DNA of 64,000 nucleotides from Haliea sp. (lineage in GTDB: Bacteria > Pseudomonadota > Gammaproteobacteria > Pseudomonadales > Halieaceae), in the NCBI GenBank assembly GCA_016704305.1, contig JADJAL010000016.1:1-64000 (forward strand), written 5' to 3'. The notes below the pieces were generated by a model that was not told the origin of the DNA, searched no databases, and worked only from the letters and a program-made list of their open reading frames with translations. Positions 1-7,293 of the stretch are shown here, in pieces. The stretch's first letter is position 1. Each line of letters begins with the position of its first letter. Both the position numbers and the translations under genes were made by a program.

Positions 1-2
1 TG

Positions 3-494
3 GAGATTCCGGCCAATGCAGGCCCGGATGAATTCTTGCAAATGTTTGGATTGGCTAGAGGCTACTTCCATTCACAGCAATGGGACAACGCTATCGAAAC
101 CCTGCTACAGACTATCGAATTATGCCCGACCTTCTCCCCCGCTTTAGAGATGCTGGGCGAGGTCCATATTAAACTGGATCAACTGGATAAAGCAGAGGAA
201 TCGTTTCGCAAGGCACTTGAAATATCGCCGACTGCCCCGGCAATAGATGGTTTGCGCAGAGTGTTAAAAAAACAGGGTCGCACCGGCGACACCACCATCG
301 ATACCATCACGCGGGCACTCATTCATACTCTCGTCGAGGATACGAAATATACCCCCGGCTACGATCTGCTGGGTGCGATCTTTGAGCAGGAAGATCAGTT
401 GGAAGCTGCCAAGGCAATCTACCGCAAAGCAGCCAGTCATGACGCAGCAAACGAGGACATCAAACGTCGCCTGGCGGCACTGGAGAATTCATAA
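3..494 (+). CDS. TPR-repeat protein, 3' part only
   Basis: The reading frame is open to the left edge, so the true start lies outside the window; the first ATG in view (42) is probably internal. The visible 163 residues carry helical tetratricopeptide-like repeats, for example the stretch around FSPALEMLGEVHIKL followed by AEESFRKALEISP, and a last repeat near the C-terminus (AAKAIYRKAASHDAANEDI). TPRs form protein-docking surfaces; no catalytic domain is visible. A G/C hairpin follows the stop directly. The neighbouring methyltransferase gene is convergent. The partner and role are unknown. Confidence 0.75.
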   Translation, partial: EIPANAGPDEFLQMFGLARGYFHSQQWDNAIETLLQTIELCPTFSPALEMLGEVHIKLDQLDKAEESFRKALEISPTAPAIDGLRRVLKKQGRTGDTTIDTITRALIHTLVEDTKYTPGYDLLGAIFEQEDQLEAAKAIYRKAASHDAANEDIKRRLAALENS

Positions 495-495
495 C

Positions 496-510
496 CCCCC
501 GTACAGGGGG
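496..510 (+). terminator. Hairpin after the TPR gene
   Basis: Five C, the loop GTACA and five G form a perfect stem two bases after the TPR stop codon. There is no T run behind it, so it may be a weak or Rho-assisted terminator, or serve the convergent gene pair. Confidence 0.35.
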
Positions 511-550
511 CACTCCTGAAGTAGAACCGGACGACCTGGAAAGCGCTTGA

Positions 551-1177
551 CTAGCGTTCAAGCACCCAGGAATGATCTTCGAATACGACCGCCTTGCCAA
601 CTGAATCAACGGCAAGCTTTACGTCTGCACAGACGTAGTCGTGGCCGGTCACCCAGGTAACCTTGTCTTTCCATCTATTGATAGCCGTGAGGCACGCAAC
701 GAAGGTGTGCTCAGAATCGATATAGACAATATCGGCTCGCAGATTCACCGCGCTATCCGGCTTTTCGATCAGCGCAATATTGTTCACAGCGCTGGTATTA
801 TCGCGAAACCCCTGGCGCACGATGTCCCTGCTTAAACCGGCCTGGTTCAAGTTGTCGATATTCTCATCAAAGCCTGGACCGACAAACTCAAAGGGATCGA
901 CACAGATAACAGCATCGAAGTACTGCGCGAATACGAGCGCGGATTCACCCATGAACGAGCCGACCTCGATGCACAATCCCATATTGCACCCGCGGTCCAC
1001 CAACCACTGGCACAAGTCGTGGAGCCCCTTGAGTTCCCACGCCTCCCTGCGCATGAACTTATGCACGGCAAGGGGGTCGCTCTCGGCATTGGCACGAAAC
1101 TGGGCATCGAATCCGAAACGGTTCTCGTCCATTTTTTCCTGGAACATTGATTTTCCAAATACAATTCGCTCTTCCAT
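551..1177 (-). CDS. Class I SAM-dependent methyltransferase (Methyltransf_24-like)
   Basis: The 208-residue protein has the class I methyltransferase signature: the glycine motif IEVGSFMGES that binds S-adenosylmethionine, an acidic end of strand 2 (VICVDPFEF), and ADIVYIDSEHT further on, typical of the Methyltransf_24 group often found with cell-surface glycan genes. The ATG at 1177 is chosen because GGGAG lies about nine bases upstream; a TTG five codons earlier is less likely. The substrate cannot be read from the sequence. A glycosyltransferase and a deoxysugar dehydratase lie 10 kb away, so a sugar substrate is possible but unproven. Confidence 0.75.
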   Translation of the reverse strand: MEERIVFGKSMFQEKMDENRFGFDAQFRANAESDPLAVHKFMRREAWELKGLHDLCQWLVDRGCNMGLCIEVGSFMGESALVFAQYFDAVICVDPFEFVGPGFDENIDNLNQAGLSRDIVRQGFRDNTSAVNNIALIEKPDSAVNLRADIVYIDSEHTFVACLTAINRWKDKVTWVTGHDYVCADVKLAVDSVGKAVVFEDHSWVLER

Positions 1178-1373
1178 TAGCCATACTCCCAAGTGTATTT
1201 TATGAATAATTCAAGCCAGTAATTTGTAGCATCAGTAAGTGACAGTTCAAGCAGACTTCCAAAAGTTCCATTCTTTATCATAGGACGTACCAGCGCTGTG
1301 TCAATTTGGCGGCGATACAGACCTTGCAGCACGGTCGCATGGCATCCTCGCACGGGACCCCCGTTTTCGCGCG

Positions 1374-2681
1374 CTAACCACCAGGGGCATCCAAAGGCCA
1401 GTCGGCTGCGTCATTGATATAGCGCGGCTGTTTCGGTTGGTAGCCGTCCCACTTGGCAGTGAACAGGCCATCTGGATCATACCGCTCTGCCTGCTCTTGC
1501 TGGTTGAAGTGGCGGCCACCGCGGGGGTCCGTACCCACACCGGCGATGTATTGCCAGTTGCCGTAGTTACTGCCGACGTCGTAGTCGATCAGGTGCTTTT
1601 CAAAGAAAGCGGCGCCGTAACGCCAGTCGTGATTGAACTCATTCACCAGATAACTGGCGGCTATCTGGCGGCCGCGGTTGCTCATCCAGCCGGTGGCAAC
1701 CAACTGGCGCATCAGCGCGTTCACCAATGCACAGTCAGTATCGCCCTTGCACCACCGCGCAAAATCTCGGGCTTCAAATGTTCGCAACTGTTTTTTGCCG
1801 ATAATACCGGAGGCACGGAACAGGCTCGGACCGTCATCCATTGCGCGCCAATGAAAAAACTCGCGCCACAAAAGCTCCTGGTAAAGCCAGCGGGTCGACT
1901 CGTTTTTCAGATCGGTTTCCTCAAAGGCAAAAAGCTGTTGCGCCACGCGACGCACCGAGAGTGCGCCGTTGGCGAGCCACGGCGACAGCACCGAAGAACC
2001 CTCCAGTCCGTCGAGGTAATTACGGGTCTGCTTATAGTCGGTAACCCGTCGGCGCTCAAACATCCAGTGGCGCAGCCTGCGCTGCCCCTCGCTGCCGCCG
2101 CCGCGCATCGGGAAGGCCGGGTGCGGTATCGTTTTGGACGCCGGTTGCAGAGGAAAGCTGAGGCCTTTCGGCGGGGGAGGCAATTGCCGGGGAGCTGGTA
2201 GCGGTGTGTTGACGCTTAACGTTTCCAACTGCTGACGAAACGGCGTGAAATGACGCGGCAGGTTACCGCGTGCAAATGGCAACTGATGTTCCTCAAACAG
2301 TGTGTTCCCCTGATGCACCAGCAGCGGCACGCGAAGCTTGTCCAGAACGCCGCATAGCTGTTGCTCTTCGTAGTGACCGGGTACCGCGCTGGACCCCACC
2401 CGGGAAATGGACAGCCTCTCAACCAACTGCACAATGGCAACTCTCGGGTCTGTTCTGAGCACCAGCAAACCCTGCCCCATCGACTGCAACTCATCATGAA
2501 GCGCTTGCAAACTCTCGATCAGGAAGCGTTCTCGCTGGGCGCCCAAGCCCTTCAGGTTGCACCAGGCGGGAGCGCTCGGCCAGCAATAGACGCACACCAA
2601 TTCATCCGCGCGAGCGTGCGCCAGCAAGCCAGGGTTGTCGTCCAGCCTCAGGTCGTTTCTGAACAGGTACAGTTCGGTCAT
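1374..2681 (-). CDS. DASH-type cryptochrome / photolyase
   Basis: A 435-residue flavoprotein of the cryptochrome/photolyase family. The N-terminal Rossmann-like antenna domain begins LYLFRNDLRLDDNPGLL. The C-terminal FAD domain shows SPWLANGALS, ELLWREFFHW, and the DASH hallmark WMSNRGRQIAASYL followed by DWRYGAAFFEKHLIDYDVGSNYGNWQYIAGVG. DASH proteins use light and FAD to repair cyclobutane dimers in single-stranded or looped DNA. The length is typical or slightly short for the class. The start ATG at 2681 gives the canonical N-terminus. No partner genes are adjacent. The downstream side (2682-2881) shows no convincing gene. Confidence 0.93.
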   Translation of the reverse strand: MTELYLFRNDLRLDDNPGLLAHARADELVCVYCWPSAPAWCNLKGLGAQRERFLIESLQALHDELQSMGQGLLVLRTDPRVAIVQLVERLSISRVGSSAVPGHYEEQQLCGVLDKLRVPLLVHQGNTLFEEHQLPFARGNLPRHFTPFRQQLETLSVNTPLPAPRQLPPPPKGLSFPLQPASKTIPHPAFPMRGGGSEGQRRLRHWMFERRRVTDYKQTRNYLDGLEGSSVLSPWLANGALSVRRVAQQLFAFEETDLKNESTRWLYQELLWREFFHWRAMDDGPSLFRASGIIGKKQLRTFEARDFARWCKGDTDCALVNALMRQLVATGWMSNRGRQIAASYLVNEFNHDWRYGAAFFEKHLIDYDVGSNYGNWQYIAGVGTDPRGGRHFNQQEQAERYDPDGLFTAKWDGYQPKQPRYINDAADWPLDAPGG

Positions 2682-2881
2682 GATGCATCATCCATTCCAC
2701 ACAGGTGATACGCGACTCGGGAATCACTGGATTGCAACGGTGCGCTACAAAGGCCATCCATGCACACTCCAGAAGTGCTTGCCACGCTGCGCGCCCGTCC
2801 TGAGCTGATCAAACGCAACCGCGCGCAAATGTTAAACGGCTTCGCCCAGATATGGCTGCACGGTTGAGCGCGCACCCGAAC

Positions 2882-3289
2882 CGCGACGGTTGTGCACGGG
2901 AACAGCATTCGCTATGTTCAGCGTCAACACGCAACAGGAATCGATCTTGTGACCAATTATCGCCAGGACGGGGAAGTACTGCTGGAGCAATTGACGCGGC
3001 ACACCGAATCAGCCACGGCGATGGGGGGCGCGGATAAACGTTAGCAGACAACGCGAGCGCAGGCGATTGAATGCCAGGGAGCGCATCCCCAGCTTCTGTG
3101 ATGAGGGAACTTTCTATGAGTATGGGGCACTCGCCGGCGGCAAGCATCCGGGGGGACGAGAGCCACTCCCCGGCGACGACCTCGTGGGCGGCACCGCGCG
3201 TATTTCGGGGCGCTACCTAGTTATCATCGCTGAGGACTTTACCGTCAAGGGCGGATCCATCGGTCATCCCAATGCCGCCAAGCGCACGC
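2882..3289 (+). pseudogene. Broken copy of the 5' end of a biotin-dependent acyl-CoA carboxyltransferase
   Basis: These 408 bases match 5734-6150 at roughly 90 % by eye and encode the same N-terminus (NYRQDWEVLLEQL-like, then NARERI, EYGALAGG, GTARISGR, IAEDFTVKGGSIGHPNAAKRT). A GTG at 2949 would be the start. The copy is dead: a two-base loss near 3040 brings a stop, and homology ends abruptly after the KRT codons, one or two bases before an inverted-repeat element. It keeps the GAGGGAAC that the longer copy has lost. The family is the beta subunit of propionyl-/methylcrotonyl-CoA carboxylases. Confidence 0.8.
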
Positions 3290-3291
3290 AA

Positions 3292-3388
3292 ATCAAGGGG
3301 TCAGAACTAGAAAATTTCGCAATTCACATCACTTTCAGTTTAACAGCGCCCTTGAGTTGTAAAGCTTCAATGACTCTGACCCCTTGAT
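3292..3388. repeat. 97-bp element bounded by 14-bp perfect inverted repeats
   Basis: ATCAAGGGGTCAGA at 3292-3305 faces its exact reverse complement at 3375-3388, with a more A+T-rich centre. AGGGGTCAGA ends of this kind are common on small REP-like elements mobilised by RAYT (Y1) transposases, so I suspect a non-autonomous relic; no transposase is in the window. It sits exactly at the truncation point of the carboxyltransferase fragment. Confidence 0.55.
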
Positions 3389-3418
3389 CGGGGATATTGG
3401 AAAACCAGGTCAGGCGCG

Positions 3419-3440
3419 AAAAAAGCCCGCCGGAGCAGGC
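3419..3440 (-). terminator. Rho-independent terminator, minus strand
   Basis: On the minus-strand RNA GCCUGC, loop UCCG and GCGGGC form a six-pair stem followed by six U. It lies about 125 bases past the stop of the Ig-like secreted protein gene and would end that transcript. Confidence 0.6.
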
Positions 3441-3565
3441 GAAGTTCGCCCTGGCAGCGTCGCTTCGGTTGAACCCGAACGCCGCAAGTCTGTCTTTCAG
3501 CCACTTTTGCCGCAGTAACGGCAGATGCCATCTGCACGATGGCATCGCCGCACTGCCTAATATCG

Positions 3566-5165
3566 TTAACAGCCCGGTGGGAGATTGAGATCGAACGTGG
3601 CGGTAACGGCAGTATCCGCGTCCATTGTTACAACACAAGCGCCCGTACCAGCACAGGCACCGCCCCATCCGATAAATTTGCTGTCCTGGGCGGCCGTCGC
3701 GGTTAATGTCACCGATGTACCTGCATCGAGTGCGGCATCACAGCTCGCACCGCAGTCAATGCCGCTACCAGCGACTGTACCTGTGCCGGTGCCGAGTTTT
3801 TGCAGTGCCAGGCCATACTGCGGAACGACGACATCACCCGCCACGGTCAACACGAAATCACCACTGACAGTTACGTCATCAGCATCCGTTGCTGCAATGG
3901 TGAAGTTAAAGACACCCCCGCTGGTTGGTGTACCGGACAAGACACCGTCCTCGCCCAACACAAGGCCTGGCGGCAGGCCTGCGGTCGGCGCAATGTCGTA
4001 GGGTGTATTGCCGCCGACAATAACGCTGCGGGACACATACTCGACATCTTTCTCACCGTCCTGCAGGTTATCAATGAGTCCCAGTGGCAATGCGGCAGCG
4101 AAGCCGGCCATCTGCGCACCAACATACTCGCCGACCACGACCTGTGCCTCGCAATTGACCCAGAGTAGGAATCGCCATTAATGTCTGTGACTTCCACATC
4201 GGTACCGATGCCGTGTAAATACATCGCATTTTCCGGGTCATCGGTAGGATTGACCTCATCGCACATGGCTTCACCCGTCTCGGCGTCGATGGTGTTGGCT
4301 GCAGCCGCGTACTTGTAGAACTCGTAGCGACGGGTCACATTCTTTTCGCCGTCGCCCATATCATCTTCCTGGCCTTCCAATTCTTGCTTGGCGGCATCGT
4401 CCTTGGTGTTGGTTTGCAAGAGCTTGAATTCGGTTTCCACTTCAGCGGGTTCGCCGTTCTGCCAGTCCGGGTCGCCATCGGCGTCCGAGTCCTCGGAAAT
4501 CAGGTCATCCAGAGCGACATGATTGGCATTGTGCGTACTGGTTTTGATCACCTTGACAAAACTTGGCTCGCCAAAACGTTTGTTCACCCTGATTTCAACC
4601 TCGGGCGCGGGAATCACGGCAACAACTGCAGCGGGCTGCCCGCCGACTGGCGGTTGGTAGTTCCAGTTCGGCGTTGCAACCAGCACAGGCGATGTGTGTG
4701 GTGCACCAGTACCCCACCATTGTCGACCAGCCAGTTGTAGCGGACAGCCTTTGAAACACCGTAGAAACCTGCGAAATGCTCACAGCCTTCATTCACAGAC
4801 GGATTGGTGCAACTGTGCCCATTGGTTGGTGTAATCGGCCCGCTTGGAATGGCCGTCATGGCGGCCCAGGTACCGTCAGGATTCCTGGCGCTTTCATAAC
4901 GGATGATCACCTTGGGATGAGCCGGATCACTGAGGTCATCAGTGATGCGCGGGTGCCCGTAGTGGTTCCAGTCATAAGTGTAGGTGATATCGGTGCTGCG
5001 CACGTCCTCGATCTCAATCTCGAAGCCATGACACTCCCTGTCCGTATCATTCACCACATCGAAATTGTTCAATGTGCCGTAAGCAGTGCTGGCTTCGACG
5101 CCTTGAATACTCAAAACCAACATTGTGATGGTCAGAAACAAGTTACTAATCTGTTTCACAGGCAA
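3566..5165 (-). pseudogene. Secreted protein with Ig-like and InlB-type B-repeat domains, two frameshifts
   Basis: Three overlapping frames join into one protein of about 530 residues. Frame one (5165 to ~4690) starts with a signal peptide (MPVKQISNLFLTITMLVLSIQGVEA). The frame breaks in a CACCACACACA run near 4690, where removing one CA restores VHHTSPVLVATPNW. It breaks again near 4168, after which WVNCEAQVVVGEYVGAQ continues. The last part has a putative Ig domain (GLPPGLVLGEDGVLSGTPTSGG) and a divergent B-repeat with paired cysteines (IDCGASCDAALDAGTSVTL, GWGGACAGTGAC). Such proteins are usually exported surface or adhesin-like proteins. The name and function are unknown. Decay, slippage or sequencing error could explain the breaks. 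Confidence 0.7.
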
Positions 5166-5350
5166 ACCCTCGCTTGAAGTGACAATAAAATTTCTTACTG
5201 ATTCTGATTCTCAATCCAAGCTAATACGGCCTACGCCTGGCTCGGTCAGCGGCAATATCCGTCATATACTGCTACTGCAAACTAACGACAGTTGTTGCAA
5301 CCAATCCTGACTAACTTGCGCGTCTTTTCAGTTAGGCGCCATATTTTATC

Positions 5351-5725
5351 TTGTCAGCTGCAGTTGGCGTAGTGCTGCTCTGGCGCCAGCTGCACCGCAC
5401 AACGGCAGACCTGGCCAGCGCACGGGTTGAAACCGAGCAGTGGCGGCGAGAAAACAGCGAGCTTATCCAGGGGCTCGGTGTCGCAATCAATAAGCAGTTC
5501 AACACCTGGCAGCTGACCAAGGCTGAAGCCCAGGTCGGACTTTTCCTGCTAAAAGGTCTCAGTCACAAGGAAATTGCGCAGATACGCCAGACCAGCGAAA
5601 GAACTATCCGCGAACAGTCTCGGGCGCTGTATCGAAAATCCGGTCTTTCCGGCAGATCAGAGCTTTCGGCCTACTTTCTGGAAGATCTGTTACTACCCTG
5701 GAGTGATGGTGTCGAGCAGGAGTAG
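5351..5725 (+). CDS. Membrane-anchored LuxR-type HTH regulator
   Basis: The 124-residue protein has a short hydrophobic N-terminus (AAVGVVLLW), a charged helical linker (HRTTADLASARVETEQWRRE), and a C-terminal LuxR/GerE helix-turn-helix: LTKAEAQVGLFLLKGLSHKEIAQIRQTSERTIREQSRALYRKSGL, followed by SGRSELSAYFLEDLL. Known small relatives are single-pass inner-membrane proteins with a cytoplasmic DNA-binding end. The only start in frame is TTG at 5351, and an in-frame stop lies six codons above it, so the membrane segment is shorter than usual and the 5' end may be damaged. It lies between the Ig-like gene and the carboxyltransferase. Targets are unknown. Confidence 0.7.
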   Translation: MSAAVGVVLLWRQLHRTTADLASARVETEQWRRENSELIQGLGVAINKQFNTWQLTKAEAQVGLFLLKGLSHKEIAQIRQTSERTIREQSRALYRKSGLSGRSELSAYFLEDLLLPWSDGVEQE

Positions 5726-5809
5726 GGGCGGTTCGCGACCGTTGTGCACGCAAACAGCATTCGCTATGTTCAGACGCACATCCATCACCACGCAACAGGA
5801 ATCGATCTT

Positions 5810-7292
5810 GTGACCAATTATCGCCAGGACTGGGAAGTACTGCTGGAGCAACTTGCGCAGCGCACCGAATCAGCCACGGCGATGGGGGCGCGGATAAACT
5901 TCACCGCAGACAACGTGAGCGCGGGCGATTGAATGCCCGCGAGCGCATCGCCAGCTTCTGTGATGAGGAACTTTCAATGAGTATGGGGCACTCGCCGGCG
6001 GCCACCATCCTGCCGGACGAGAACCCCTCCCCGGCGACGGCCTCGTGGGCGGCACCGCGCGTGTTTCGGGGCGCAGCCTCGTTATCATCGCGGAGGACTT
6101 TACCGTCAAGGGCGGGTCCATCGGTCATCCCAATGCCGCCAAGCGCACGCGACTGGTGCGACTGGCGCTGGAGCAGCGACTGCCGCTCGTGCTGATGCTG
6201 GATGGCGCCGGGGAGCGCATGGACAACCAGAACGAACGCTATCCCAACTGTCCGAACGACTTGCAGTTGCTTGCGGATCTCAAGGGCAGCGTTCCCGTGG
6301 TCGCCCTCGTGCTGGGCATTTCGGCGGGACACGGCGCGCTCACAGGCATGTTCGCCGACCTGCTGATCATGGCCGAAGGTTCTGCAATGTTTTCCGCTGG
6401 CCCCCCACTCGTTCAAGCGGCGCTTGGCGTTGACGCCACGGCGGAAGAAATCGGAGGCGCAACCCTGCACACCCGGGACAGCGGCGTGGCCCACAACCTT
6501 GGCAGGACCGAGCAGGAATGCTTTGCGATGGCCCGCCACTTCCTCTCCCTGCTCCCCGTCCATGCTGGCGCCCCGCTCCCGGAGTTGCGACACCAACCCG
6601 CCGCCGCGCGCCGCGAGGTCGCGGGGCTGATGGATATCATTCCACCGCAGGTAAACCAATCCTATGACATGCATCGCGTACTGCAGGACCTGGTCGATGA
6701 CCAGAGCCTGTTGGAGTTACAACCGGATTTCGGCCGCAGCCTGATAACCGCCGTGGCGCGCATCGGGGGCATACCCTGCATGCTGGTCGCCAACCAACCC
6801 GCGGTGCTCGCCGGTGCCATTACCCGGGAAAGCGCGGAAAAGGCCTGCCATTTTATCGAGGTAGCGGACTGCTTTGGCCTCCCGCTAATCTCACTCCTTG
6901 ATAACCCTGGAGTAATGCCGGGGCCGGCTGCGGAAAAAGCCGGCGTGCTGAAGGCCGCAGCCCGAATGTTCCAGGCGCAGCGTCGTTATCACGGGCGAAA
7001 AATCGTGGTCACGCTGCGCAAGGCGTTCGGATTCGGCAGCTCGGTGATGGGCATGAATCCCTGGGACGGCCAGGTCATCAGTCTCGCCCTGCCCTGCGCG
7101 AATCTTGGGGGAATTCCCGCAATCGGCGGCGCACAGGCAGCCCACGCCGATGCGGAGGATGCAGCCCGTCTCAGGGAAATTCAATCGGGTGCATGGGTGC
7201 CAGCCGACGCGATGGCCTTCGACAAGGTGATCGCCCCCGGCGACCTGCGCAATGAGCTCATCAGCGCCCTGTACCTGCGCGATAGTCGATGA
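5810..7292 (+). pseudogene. Biotin-dependent acyl-CoA carboxylase, carboxyltransferase (beta) subunit, N-terminal frameshifts
   Basis: The open frame 6045-7292 (415 residues) covers most of the family: DFTVKGGSIGHPNAAK, LMLDGAGERMDNQ, GISAGHGALTG, AGPPLVQAALGVDATAEEIGGA, LLDNPGVMPG, KAFGFGSSVMG and GGAQAAHA. These proteins move the carboxyl group from biotin to an acyl-CoA such as propionyl- or methylcrotonyl-CoA. The missing N-terminus lies upstream in two other frames: LVTNYRQDWEVLLEQLAQR from a GTG at 5810, then NARERIASFCDE. The breaks are one-base losses in G runs near 5885 and 5967; the older copy at 2882-3289 has the extra G at the second site. Read through, it is about 495 residues, near family length. 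No biotin carboxylase gene is adjacent. Confidence 0.8.
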
Positions 7293-7293
7293 A

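Noticed and set aside
1437..2201. 254-residue plus-strand reading frame
   Set aside because: Antisense to the DASH cryptochrome, which has clear family motifs.
2760..2867. 35-codon reading frame between cryptochrome and relic
   Set aside because: MHTPEVLATLRARPELIKRNRAQ-like peptide with a weak ribosome site. No known family and no conservation evidence; it may be a remnant of a lost gene.
3324..3668. 114-residue minus-strand frame
   Set aside because: It crosses the inverted-repeat element and the terminator and overlaps the Ig-like gene in another frame. I see no family.
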